DNA of 64,000 bases, taken from Seriola aureovittata (lineage: Eukaryota; Chordata; Actinopteri; Carangiformes; Carangidae). Position numbers and translations under genes: made by a program. The number at the start of each line of letters is the position of its first letter. Position 1 is the first letter of the stretch. Below, one piece after another: positions 45,657 to 58,632 of the stretch. Location: assembly GCF_021018895.1 (NCBI RefSeq), contig NC_079375.1, positions 17,109,992-17,173,991 of the forward strand, given 5' to 3'. Under the pieces are notes generated by a model. That model searched no databases, was not told where the DNA came from, and was given only the letters and a program-made list of their open reading frames with translations.

Positions 45657-48600
45657 GGCAGAAGAGATGAGGAGGGATGCTGCTGGGCTCTCTGTGAGCA
45701 GCTGGCCTGAGCAGCACTCCATGCATCTGCTCTGCTAAACACTTCCCATTACAGACGACCCAGAAATGTCCATGAACCTCCTGGCCAAAAGAACAGGAGA
45801 TAAATAGAGTATGAGGTAAAAAAAAAAAAAAAATTAAAAAAAGAAAAGAAAGAAATGCAGAGAGCAAAGCAGTGATATGCTAGAATTATGGAGAGCAGGA
45901 AATATGAAGAAATGAAAAAAATGAATACGTCTCCAGGCTGATATTGTTACCTTTTTTTTCTCCCACAACACTGTTTCGTTAGCAAAACATTTGATCTCCT
46001 CGGGTCTTTGGGTTCTTTAAGCTGTGATTATTTCGCAACAGGAAACGAAGGCCCCTGCTCAATAATTTCACTCCATCATCCACTTCCACTGATAATATTT
46101 GCTCTGTGCCGCCAGCTGAAGTGATGAGAGCCAGGACAATGCTTTGGCTTCTGAATCATCTCATCTGTTCTGCGCTGTCAAGGTCTGTACTCAGTGACAC
46201 TGTGGCTATTCATCAGAGCAGACACACACACACATTCACACACTATCAAACACTGTTACACACATGCACACACACATACAGAGAGAGAGAGAAAGACAAA
46301 AATATTCATCATCCGTGTGTGTGCGCCCCTCATCAAAGCTGTTATTAACTAGTCAGACATCACACACTAAAGATACCACCCAGTCTCTCTGTGTGTTAGT
46401 GTGTCAGACGGTTTCTCTGGTAAATTCGAAGGTATCCTGTGGAGTTCTTGACTTTGGCTCATGAGCCACAGCGGTCACAAGTGGGTCCCAATTTTGTTTG
46501 CATCATTCACACATGCACCAGGTGACATAATGCACAGTCCCGCTGTCGGTTTCACACTATTTCACTGATCTACAGGTGACGGTAATGTGCCAAGAAAGAA
46601 AGCTAAAATGTAAACATGGATGTAAACAATGCAGGTTTCAAACCCACAGAACAAACAAGAACTAATTTCTCTCATCTTAACACAGCTGTGTTGTATGGGG
46701 AAATAAACAACAACAAAAACTGCTATGTTCAAATCACAAGGTCAATTTTTCCTCTTTCTGAGCTGCTGCAGATCCACTGTGTGTGTGAAAACTATTAACC
46801 AACAGCTCAGATAACGGGAAAGAAAGCGACAGAAAACAGAGAAAAACTATAAACAAGACACACTATTTGTTGCTGTGACCCTTTAACAGAGCTATTTAAT
46901 TCTGATGTTGAGCATTAACCCAGGGGCCAGTCTGTTCTGCTATGTCATTGTGTTTGGCTATGTGACCACAATCACTAACACACTGCTGTGGGGTCCTGCA
47001 TTTTCCAGCGGACTCCAGCACTCTGTGCAGAAACATAATCTCTAGTTGTGTTTGTAAGTGGCCTTAGAAAAGATTGATGAATTTGTGCTGAGGTATCTCA
47101 AGCAGGCCACTGTTTCTGGGTGGGGGCGGGGTGGGGGTGGTGGTGTGGGGGGCAGTGACGATCTAATTGTCAGGAGGGTAAAGAAACCCCACAACATCCA
47201 TCAACTTCACACAGAGGACCCCTGAGTCCTAACAGCGCCCTCGTCTCCTTCTCTCACCCGGGAACAAAAAGACCTCGGGTAAGCCGGGTAAGACAAACAA
47301 AAGCAATAAAATGCACTGAGGTCTCTGTGCGCTCTATAGTGTCTAATGAGCCTGTGTGCCGTATCACAGAGCTGTTTGTTTCCCACCATTCATCTTTATT
47401 TATTTATTTAGGGGCAGCTTTGTTCTGTTTCAGGAGTGGTTACGGTGACCCGTGCATAGGTTACATGAACATTAGATCTTACTCAAGTCACCAGAACCAA
47501 AACATTAAGGCATAAGGAGGAGGCTGGGTGAAGAGGAGAGTGGAAGGAGTAAACAGTACTGAGATGAGTGGACCAGGTCACAGAGGCTGCGCTGTGCACC
47601 TGTGGGAGTATGACTGGACGTTACTGGTCAGCTGGTAGTCAAGCAGCTGGAGATTGAGCCAGCAATGGTCATGACCAGCTAATGCCGATCAGATGATTGA
47701 AGAACAACATCAGTGTCCCGTCTTGTCTTACACTAGGCTCCACTTTTTTTATATTGGACATTTAACTTGTTTACACGTATACTTGGACAGCTGTTGTTCA
47801 GTCGACCAATGTCCCCTATTTGAGCCTCTGTCATTGATAAATATTACTTAAGCTATTTCCAAGTTTCCATTGTTTTCTGTGGATCATCTATGTATTTATT
47901 TCATCACTCACTGACTGGGTTTTTAGGTGTTTGTAAATTGGCCATTTATTTGGTTGTTGCAGCTCATAGCTGAGTATAAAGATGTTGTTGTTTCACACTG
48001 TGAATTTAATGCCTGACATAGGCAATAAACTTGGCACTGACAGTGTGTGGGAGTTCACCACCTTTATTCGCATTTAATTCTCCTGCTCATCCAGTGTGCA
48101 GTAAATATTACTGACATATCCAACATGTGTTCAACGATCACATGTGCTTACAAAAAAATTGATTTTACATTTTGTGTGTGTATTCTCTGTCCACATTTTA
48201 TCATTTGATCAACAGATTCTGCCAGTCTGCCTTATTAACTGTGACCTGCATCATCACAAAGGTGAGTGGAATAACTTGCAACTGAAAAAAGTACAATCCC
48301 AATTAATTACCTACGGTGTCAGGAAGGAAAAAAAAAGTGTTGTAACAAAAGACAGGAACAAGAACAGATAAAGGCCACGAATACACTATAAGGATATGGT
48401 CCTTTAACTTTTGGTCATAGCACTGATCAGAAAAATTGGCTAAAAGCTATAGGACAAAATCTGACTGAGGAAAGTATTTCATAGTGAAAATATGCAGTGT
48501 GCTAATAAAACCACTGAGCTAGTGGCAGCACCTGTCAAACTCTCATTCATCTTAAAGCAATTTACTGTAAAAAACAAACAAAACAAAAACAACATGTCAC

Positions 48601-51505
48601 AGTGGCCAGAGAGAGAGAAGATGCACGAGCACAAATTACTGGTAGGCATTACTGTGCTCATAAGGAATGACAGTAAAACAATTTAGTAAAAATTAAATAG
48701 TTTTGTTGCCATTTAAAAAGAGAGTGATTGCTCTCTCACTTGCCTTCACGCCAAGCACTTAGCTCAGTTGACAGAATATCAGCTCTATTCATCATGGTCT
48801 GTAGCTCATGCATCATAGCTGGCCTCATATGACAAAGTCAAACCAGTATAAATAAGTGGTGAGTAATGGGAAGCAGTGGGAGTGAGGCCTGGGCGCAGTG
48901 AGCCTCGAGGAAAAGTCAAACCAGTCATGGTGACCCTTTGTTCAACCTGACGTGGCTGATGTGAGGATCCCACTGACATCTGATTCAAACAGGTCTGATG
49001 CTGTGCTCATTGACGCTGTTGGAAAAAAGAAATCTGAGTTTTGTGGGTGGGTTTAAGAAGAGGGTGGGGGGCACAATTTTCCTGAGCCAGAGCCAGGAAG
49101 AACAGTGACAGAAAAATGACCCCCAAAAATGAGTGTACATGAGGTTGCTGCTGGTGTTGTTCGACATGCTGGTGGCTTTCAGGGATTCACGGACAGAAGG
49201 AACGGACAGACAAAAAGAAAACAGTTCAGTTGGCACATCTCTCCAGCTGATGTGACAAATGTTATGTTAAAGGCCAATTCAAGCAGCTCAAGCTGACTGT
49301 CAGGTTAACATGGAGTCAGTCCTCAAACCCTGATGTGCTGATAATGGACACATATTAGGCAGAGGAGGAGAATTATCACTGCTGACTTTACATTTTACAT
49401 CCATGAAACATCCACACGTTATTGCATTACAACCGTTCTCAGGTGTCCCCATGATTCTTGCAGACTAATCTAATAGAGTTGACATGGAAGCTCATTTCCT
49501 TTCCCCTTCCTCCCTCTGTCTTCTATCAGCCCACTGCTGATTCGACCACCTCGTGGCTCAGAAACACACACGTACACACGCGAGATCAGTGCATGACCCA
49601 GTGCACGCTCATGTCCCCCATTGTCTCCACCCCACCATGCTGGAGAGATGGTGTTATCTAGGATGGCAGAATACCCAGGGCCTCTCCCTTCTCCTCCTCT
49701 CCTCAGATATCCCAGTGTGGTCTATTTCTGTCCCTGCATCTCTCTGCTTTCAGCAAAGTGCCTCTGACGTCTCTCTCTCTCTGCACTAAACAGATGAGGG
49801 ATGTCAGTGATGGGTATTCAGCTGAAGGTCCCACCGCAAACCAACAGAATTTAAATAACGCCTTTCCTTTTTTTTCTGTTTCACCAGATTATGTTTCCCA
49901 CCTCAATCGCTTTTCTAGAAAAGGAGCGATAATGGACAATGGATGTGTGATGATGAGTGCTCAAATTTGCCTGTCGCTCTTTTCTCTGATTGAGTCATTA
50001 CAATGATGAGACGTTATTTTTATGTGCAAAAGCAATTAAGTAATGAGACATAAATGATTATTGGGAGCGCACAGGGAAAAGGGGGCGATGGAGTGCGAAG
50101 AGGACAAAGGGGATAAGGAGTGAGGGGAGCAGAAATGAGAAGAGGGGATTATTTACAAAAATTCATCTCTGAAATTTGCTGAGTCACTGGAAGGGTAAAG
50201 CTGCAGACGAGCTCTCTTTCCCCTTCTGTCTCATCCACAAGCCCCACACCAAGCTCTTCCCCACCCCACAGCCACTGTCACCACCAAACACACACTTACT
50301 CACACCCAGCCCCAGAGAACGATGGGTGCAGGAAAGAGGATGAGGCATATCGTTACTCCCCAGCTACACCTGTGGTGTCGTTAGAGCCGTGCTTTCGTCA
50401 CACAGACTCTTTAAAATAAACCAAACCACAGGAAACGAGGAAAAAAAATATCCATTTATTTCTCACTAAAGCAACAGATGCGGGGCCTTGTGGTCAGATG
50501 ACGTGTGCGGGACTTCAGATGTGTTTTTGTGAACAGCATCATCACAAATGCTCCCACATTGCTGCAGTTTGCAGTAAGCATTCCCTCTGAAGAAACAGGT
50601 TGAGGATTTAATGCCACTTTAACAGGCACAGCCTCTGGTCACAGATGGCATTTTGTGGATTTGACCACATTTCTGTATCATGCGCAGCATCCTATGGCAT
50701 TTGCCTTGATCGACATCTTTGCCGTATGTTGTGCTGTGGTTGTAAAACATCTGACTCTATAAAAATCAGAGTCACATGCCACAGCACTTCTGAGAAGAAA
50801 TTAGTCTGTGAAAATCGGTGATTGGCGAAGCTCGGTAATCCTATCTATTACACTGCTCAGTGGGCAGAAAGCATTTATTTGATTGGTCAGGATTGTATTT
50901 ATAGTAGTACTTATACCAACAGTGACTATGTAACAACAGCAGCAAGTTGGGAGGAAACGATACCAAGAAGTGGACTGAAGTTCAAGTGACTTTAAGCAAC
51001 CCAACTAACCAGAAAACAGCTTCACCAGCACCAGCTACAGTAAAATGCCTCTTATGCAGTAATTTACCTGTAATAATAATCCAACAAATAAATATATAAA
51101 CGAGATATCATTGAGAGTGACAGTTCTGCTTCTTAACAGCTTACTTTTTAAACTTTACATATATTTTGTTGCAAATACTAAAGTACTTTCATTAAGTAAT
51201 TAAGATTTTATCATTGCTATAATTTAGATAGTATTTTCACATTTCATTATTTCTTATTTTTTCCAGTAAAAAATCAGAATACTTCTTTCACGCCTGTAGC
51301 TTTAATGTGCTCTTCATGGATCATTTTAGCCCTTAACTTAATATACTTTTCAGAAATAGAAATATATTTTGCTGATGATATGAATTAACGCCCCAATCAA
51401 CTGCAAATGTTGCAAAAGCATTTTCTCCTGCTGTTTGCTCAAGTGTTTTCTGCACCCCCTGCTGACTGTGTAACAGTGACAGGAAGAACACACACAATGT
51501 GAATG

Positions 51506-51680
51506 AGGAGAGGAGAGGAGAGGAGAGGAGAGGAGAGGAGAGGAGAGGAGAGGAGAGGAGAGGAGAGGAGAGGAGAGGACAGGAGAGGAGAGGATAGGAG
51601 AGGAGAGGAGAGGAGAGGAAAGGAGAGGAGAGGATAGGAGAGGAGAGGAGAGGAGAGGAGAGGAAAGGAAAGGAGAGGAG
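51506..51680 (+). repeat. (AGGAG)35 pentanucleotide array
   Basis: About 35 five-base units with single-base variants (GGACA, GGATA, GGAAA). Units bearing the GGATA variant recur about 45 bases apart, suggesting duplication of a larger block. Confidence 0.95.
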
Positions 51681-52087
51681 TCAGATGTGATACAGTATGA
51701 CTCAGGGCTATGAAGTCAGAGTGGGTTTATGCAGAGATTAAAGGATTGAAGAACAAGGGAGAGAAAGCGTGGGCAGACCGATAGAGAGACCACTAAGAGT
51801 CCCGAAGCCTGCTGGAGAGACTGCAGAGAGCAACATAGCACTGTTACTCATCAAAATAAACTGTAATCAACATTACATGTAATAGCACCTCTGGATGGTA
51901 ATCAGTATAATCAATATAATTAATTATCTTAGTGGGGCAATATATAAAGTTCAAATCATTTCTTAGCATGTGAGGAGTAAGAGGACAGATGTCTGTCCTC
52001 TGAGGTGGCTGAATCGAGGTGATTGAATCTGTCCCGTAAGCAGACAGAGTCAGATTACATCTTCACCATCGTCATTAGACGTGCTGT

Positions 52088-52170
52088 TGAAGTGTCCTTG
52101 AGCAAGACACTAAACCCCTCCCATTTACTTCGGTCGCTTGGGATAGGAACAAGTAAATGGACTTTTAACT
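52088..52170. repeat. Dispersed repeat fragment
   Basis: The phrase GTGTCCTTGAGCAAGACACT followed by AACCCC is one I recognise from a frequent fish interspersed repeat. Only a short, truncated piece is present. Confidence 0.4.
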
Positions 52171-54409
52171 CAATTTGAAAAAGTACTGTTTTTTCAGAAA
52201 ATGTAATATCACTATAGCTGATCAAAAAATCCCCAAAAAATTAAAGAGTAACATGAAATGTTGACATTGGTGCCACATATATGTTTAGTGCATCAGATGT
52301 ATGTCATATAAAGCAGTGCATACTTGTAGCCCACAGTCATAATCAATATTTCTATATTAAAAACGGATCACCTGACTACTCGGGAGTAACTCTTAGTGAT
52401 GAACTCATGCAGCATTATCACCTGACTCTACAGCTCTATGGACATTTACAGCATCTTTTAACTCATTGTTTTTCTTTTCAGGGCCCACAGCTTTACTGTT
52501 TGGATCCACTCTCACAATCTCTCATCATCGCTGTTTCCAGACGCAGCAGGCGGCAGTTTTCAGTGAAAAAGCTCTAAAAACCCACCGTACACTACATGTC
52601 CAGGAGCAAACGGGAGACACACATAGTGACTAACAGGCAAACATAGTGGAGCATTTAGCAGCCAAAGCGCAAGATATTTCCCTCAGGAGTTGCAAAAACA
52701 AAGCTTAAAGGAAAGTGAATATTGGTGGTCAGAAAGATGACTACAAATGTGTAATAATGTAACTGCTGGGTGTGTAAATTGTTTGCTCTATTTGCTTTGT
52801 TTGCTCATAAGTTTTCCATATCAATTTAAAATCTCACACAGCAATAACACTGATATGAAGCATAATCTAAATATATGCTTAACCAGCATATACAGAACAC
52901 ATGTCTAATGTAATATTATCCAGTGTTATAATGTTGTATGACATGAATATTCTAGTCATAAAAGATAAAATATGAAAAGTACAAATCTTTATACAGCTAC
53001 AGTGTTTGAAATTGTACTACATTTATGATTCTTTCTCCATATGGTCTGGCTGATTGAGGTCAGGAGATCCCATGTTACCCACAAGAGTGCAAAAACACGC
53101 ACACACGCATATACAGACACATGCACACACACATGCATCCCTTACTGGTTCTTGTGGTGGTGTTAATTAGAGTTGTGCACAAATGAAGGCAGATGTATTC
53201 CACCTCATTCTTGGGGTCAATTAGCTGTGACAGCAAGAGCTACACAATAAGACTCAATTAATGAGAGGATTTACTTATTATCACACTGACGGGATATAAT
53301 TACATTGAAACATTTAGTGTTATGGTTAAGTGGTGGATGGCAGATGCCGCGGCTACCTTGAGCTCTCAGAAAGGACCGTTGTTAATCATGAAGTTATTTC
53401 GGTCGCACTTTATTCATACTTTGTGGCATCAGTCATTGTCATTGAACACAGCCTACTGGCACCTATGTTTCAGACACACACAGACACAGACAGATAGATA
53501 CGCTTCTGTCAGTCTTACAGATATCGACTCTCTCCAGGAAATGCACAACTGCTGACAAGGACCTTACTACTAGCTGACAATCAGACCAGATAAATCACCA
53601 GCATGCGTAATCAAAAGGTTGCTCAGGATGGAAACACCAACCACTTCTCTCTCCCCAGTTCGTCCGAGGCCCAGTAAATCTAGTCTGCTCACAAGTTCAC
53701 ACGATAGCTGAGGACAAGATGAAGAATAGATGAGGAAAATACCTCAGGGAGACCCAAACTGTCAACCTGACTATACAGCTTTTCATCATCACATACACCA
53801 GACTAAATTATAGAGACTAAATTATACACAAGGCATCCAAAGGTGACTCATTCTCTCACTAGAAATGGTGAACTGGGGACTTTAGGGATTTAGATTTATT
53901 GGACTGCATATATAAAAATGGGCAGCTGGAAGCCAAAGGCAGGGGTGAGCCTCTGTGAACCTCACTGCTAACTGTGAGGAGACACACCTCTATAGGGATA
54001 ACATTACTGTATGAGACATGTAAAAGAGCCTCAGCACTGAGGGGGAATTAGCTTTCATCTAAACATGAAAGAAAACTCAGGAAGAGCCCGCAGCCACCCA
54101 AACACGCATGTGTTGTTCTTATAATGTCTGGAAACTCTGTCTACTCTTCAACAACATTAGATAGTGTTATAAATCCTTTATCAAACGTTTATAGACTGCC
54201 TATAAATACTGAATGGGAGGGTGTTACCCAAGTAATAATCAAGATACTATATCTTCTTGACTTGGCTGACAGGGTTTTGTTGAACGTGTTCATATTTGCC
54301 ATTTCGTCCTCAGAGGAGAAAGGTGAGGTGTGATCCTGACAGCAAAGGAACCCTGCTAATTACAGTTGCTGAATCAACAGCACACTTCTCTTTTAGCTGC
54401 AACACCCTG

Positions 54410-54411
<2 letters not shown>

Positions 54412-54450
<39 letters not shown>
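54412..54450 (+). repeat. (CA)19 microsatellite
   Basis: Pure CA run. Confidence 0.96.
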
Positions 54451-54452
<2 letters not shown>

Positions 54453-54585
54453 CAAGTTTGATTCAGCCCCAGACATGTATGCTATAGCCACAATACACCG
54501 TCCCTTTTAAGCTTCCGTAGTTCAGGTTGCATAGGGATGCTGCTAATAATAGAGATATCTAATCAATGGGCCCACACACACACCT

Positions 54586-54589
<4 letters not shown>

Positions 54590-54661
<72 letters not shown>
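54590..54661 (+). repeat. (CA)36 microsatellite
   Basis: Pure CA run, about 140 bases after the previous CA array. Confidence 0.96.
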
Positions 54662-54663
<2 letters not shown>

Positions 54664-57349
54664 CTAACCTTGGGTTGACCTTACGACTCTGCTATGCAAT
54701 CTCCCTGCAATACTTGACAAAAACCCATCAACAGCATTTTCTCCGCAGGGTGCAGCTTATTCCTGTGCACGAGTGTGTGAATGATCTGTGAGTGTGTCCT
54801 CCACCCAGTAAAGCAAACTGAAGCGACAGATATCTGAAAGAGCAGGATGGAAGGAGAGGAGGAGACCTCTATTTTTGGAGACGGTATTCTCATGGTGTCC
54901 CAGGGGACGGGGCTGCTGTGGGCTCCCCCTCCTCACATGGCAGCACTGGAGAAACCTGCAGGAGAGCAGCAGCAGAAGATGTCAGTCAGACAGACGAGTA
55001 AACATAACGATTCATATTCTGGGGCTTTGCAACTGAGAAACAGCAACACGTTTAGTATTGCTATCAAATTTAAACAGATAGATATAACAGCTGCTTTGGG
55101 GAACATGCTGAGTTGCAGTTTCACTCCATACTTCCTTTTACCCTGAAACCTGAATGACAACTGATTTACTAAATGCCTGCTCTAGAGTATCTTGGGACAA
55201 AACACAGCAGAAAAAAAAAAAAAAAAATGAAGAAGCCGGCCCATTTCTCCAACATCTCCAACATCCAGACCTTTTCTGTTGCTGTGACAACAACAAGGAC
55301 AAGAGGAGGCAACCTTGGATGCCGGACAGCTTTGTGTCAATAGAATACTGGCTTTCTCAGGAAGGCTGTCAGCCTTGCAGAGCGCCAACACTGACTCACA
55401 CCTCACAGCAATTTCGCCTGTGGTGAACTGATCTGAAATATCTGTGGTCAAACTGTTTTAAATGAGAATCATAATTTAACTTTTATAAAGAGACCGGAGG
55501 CTTTAACCATTCAAACCACCATAGCTGGTAATGGAAAACAGATATTATGTCTCTGATTAATCTCTCTAATTAATGGAGCTAGTGGAGAGATAATCGTTTC
55601 TGCAAATACAACTGATTGGAAATAAATTCAAGGAATATAAGTCACATTAACTGAACAAAAATACATCTAGCTGTCTATTTTTGCAAAGAAATGCTGTTGC
55701 ATTTTGTTATGTTGCATGCTGTTTAAGGAAGACATACGTACATCATGATCAGGGCTATAGCCAAGGTTTTCATCATCCTGAAAACAAGTTTCCCCCAAAC
55801 CTGTAAAATACTCATTGTCTGTACATGTTTAATTGTAAAAGATAAATTCCTAAATGGCCAGAAAAAAAAAACCAAGGACATGACCTCAGTGACCTCAGTG
55901 GTAGGTGTGGACAAAATCATGATGATTCTGATGACATGAACTAATTGAAAACATCAACATGGGTTGTTTTGACTGTTATTTGACAGGCTTGCCATTTATA
56001 TTTATGTTCAAAACTGTTACTGCTCTGTTTGGTCATGGGTCTTTGTGTGTCAAAGTACGGGTGTTTTACCAGTAGTAAAATGAGAGTTAAACGTAAATAA
56101 GTGAAAAAATGAATATCTAATAAGGTGGTGTGAAATAAATGGAAGTTACTCATACATTGACAATAGTTTGTTTTTCCTGAGCCACAATCATTAATGTAAG
56201 TGTACAATCACTACTGATTTCTTTGTGATTACCATTAAACAGGAAGTGAAGGTTTATGCACCATTTTTATCTCCACATCACAGGTGAGTCATACACATAC
56301 AGGTGGTTTGGCACAAGATAAAACCAAGAGCTTTCACCCTGAAAAAGCTGTCAGACAGGCACCCAAGGATACTGCATCATTCACTCGCCATGCTGGTCAG
56401 TCCATCATCTGATGTCTGTTAAAAGACCTGAGACTTTGTGTTTAGTATGACATCTTGTGGTAAAAATAAGCATTTCATGTACAAAGATGCCCTGTTTTCC
56501 CTCAGTGTTTTATGGCTTGCCTTTGACAAAATATTGCAAATATCTAATTATCAGTTAACTTGAAAACTTAATGTGTTATCATGCAAAGGTTTTTGTGAAT
56601 GCAAGAATTAATTTAATAAAATCTTACAGCAGATATTTTAGCCCCAAACATGACATATGCCTAAACACATGTAGCAAGCAGCTAAAATTCATAGATAAAT
56701 GAATAAATAAATAAAATGTATTATAAATCTTATAATCTATAACCATTCAGCAATTCTGGCCATAATTGTAGGCCAAGACAAAACTCAAATTGTGTTTTTA
56801 AGCAAATGTTAGATAAGATTTATTTTTACTGGGCAGGGTGGTGTTCAGGGAAGAAATGTGGAATTCTGCAGCAGTCAACAACTGGAAGAAAAATGTGAAA
56901 TTAATCTACGGAGAATGATGGTAAATTTGCTTCACTATATTCAAAATACCCCAAAGAGAGCAAAATGTGGAATAATTGCAATTTTTTTTAGTTGTAAATC
57001 AACCTTTGTAAACCTGTAAAATAAAACTACATGAGAAATTCAAGTTTGTGCATGTAAAAGAATGTGCTTGTGGCAAAGACATTTGTGAAATTTATTAAGA
57101 AAAAAGACTATATGAATCACAACTGAACAAATGATCGGCAGAGGGTAATCATTTGGACCCTTATTTGAGCCCATGTAGGTGTGTGGTGTAGTCATGCACG
57201 ACATTCCTTGCTGGTTGTGGGGGGCCATAAGGCGTGCTACTGGCCTTAGTTGATTTCTAGCATTCCCATGAAAAGACATAATGGTAACTGTATTAAATAA
57301 ATGGATTTTCTGTTGCATGTTTAATACAAACAAAATGAAAAACGTTTGA

Positions 57350-57640
57350 CTTCTAGCTGAAAGTGAATGAATAGTAGGGATTGAAAATGCATGAAAAGTG
57401 GAAAGGTTGTTGAAAACTGGAAATTTTGAACATTCCGTCCATTCATCTTAATGGGAAAAATGTCAGAAAAGCGTTGAATATTTTGGAAAATATCCTAATT
57501 GTACTGAACATTTTAAAGTTTAAATGGAGTTTCTATGTTGAAGCGTCTAGAAGGAAATACGAAAACGGTGAAATGCTTAAGGGTTTTTGAACCTGAGAAA
57601 AACATACAGTGGGATTGCGTTTGCAGCAATCCCACCTAAT
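57350..57640. repeat. Candidate interspersed repeat ending in a perfect hairpin
   Basis: Low-GC block closing with a 10-base perfect stem (GTGGGATTGC at 57609-57618 against GCAATCCCAC at 57626-57635) and a 7-base loop. I associate the GCAATCCCAC ending with repeats in several fish genomes. The 5' border is a guess. Confidence 0.45.
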
Positions 57641-57679
57641 AATGTAAATATACAAGCGGTCAAAAATACAGGAAATACC

Positions 57680-57760
57680 GGACTACGTAAGCGTTGGCGC
57701 GGTTTCGATTCGCGCCAAAATCGTTGGCGACTGAGGTAATTTCAAAGGAAGTAGGAATAC
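57680..57760 (+). promoter_or_regulatory. Spindlin gene promoter with E2F-type sites
   Basis: TTGGCGCGG at 57694-57702 and TTCGCGCCAAAA at 57709-57720 are E2F-type motifs. TTCAAA at 57741-57746 is the reverse complement of a TTTGAA CHR core. There is no TATA box. Together they suggest cell-cycle or germline control through E2F/DREAM complexes; this is inference. Confidence 0.5.
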
Positions 57761-57903
57761 CTGACGTGAAATCCCAGAGTGCTTTGAGCGCTGCCAGCTC
57801 CTCATGGTAGATGTAGTTCACAATCAGATTCGTTTCCGTGTATCTAGCCCTGCGTTTGGTGGAATCTGCTCCGCAAAGACAAACACGTGAAATTATTGAT
57901 CAG
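57760..57903 (+). other. Candidate non-coding exon 1 of the spindlin gene
   Basis: Ends at a good donor, CAG|gtaggg, downstream of the E2F-type sites. The next exon opens at 58591 after tctcacag. The 5' edge is unknown. Confidence 0.45.
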
Positions 57904-58612
57904 GTAGGGCAAACAGCTTTTTCTGCCGGCTTCCGCCTATTGAACTTTTCGACCACATTCAAAATATGAATTAATTTCTAATGGTCAGTCTTTATTTTTT
58001 TCCGTCTATGTAGTAGCCACAACCAGTGTGCAGAATCAGCGCCTACATGGTGATGCATTTCCTTTTGTTCAGCTAGCGTATGTGAAGAAATGCTGAGCGC
58101 ATATTCTCAGAAATGTTGCTCATTTATAATCAACAGTGACTGAAAGTCTTCATTAATGTTAGCTGCTAGCTGTTTCTAATTTTAGACACACTGTAGCTAA
58201 ACATTTCCGACGATATTTCGACACGTCGACATTTATTCGGCTAGCCACGGTGAAGTTACATATTTATTAGCCATATAGTTAGCTGTACAGATATATCATC
58301 CGTTGTCTGTATTAGCATTGAACTACGTTAGTTAGCATTAGCACTGGGCTTGTCGCAGTTATGTTGTTTACATCCGGCAATGCGGGTCTGTTTGCTCTTT
58401 TGCACGGCTGTGGTTGATTGAGCTCCGGGTAGCAAACCTACTGAGTAACACAAGTCTGTCTGTTGTACGTTACATGTTACATCCCAAATAATATTGTATA
58501 TAAAATGAGTTAAGGTGTCAGGTTTGTGAAGGAGGAGAGCGTCAGCTGGTCTTGTCATATTCACTAACTGACTTGTCTTGTGTCTCACAGGGCTGTGTGA
58601 ATTTATGGAAAC

Positions 58613-58632
58613 ATGTCAAAGAAACGGGGCAG
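58613..58632 (+). CDS. Spindlin coding exon 1 (start codon)
   Basis: Only 20 coding bases, MSKKRG plus a split Arg codon. The exon itself begins at 58591. The donor is CAG|gtaggc. Its tiny coding part makes the start less certain than the rest. Confidence 0.8.

Noticed and set aside
51506..51680. CRISPR-like array
   Set aside because: Five-base tandem units without spacers, in a vertebrate genome; an ordinary pentanucleotide repeat.
54847..55146. 99-residue + strand frame starting MEGEEETSIFGDG
   Set aside because: The first 40 residues look somewhat protein-like, but no domain, splice sites or promoter could be identified.
57040..57333. 97-residue minus-strand frame upstream of the spindlin gene
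   Set aside because: No known domain or regulatory context; AT-rich sequence gives such frames by chance.
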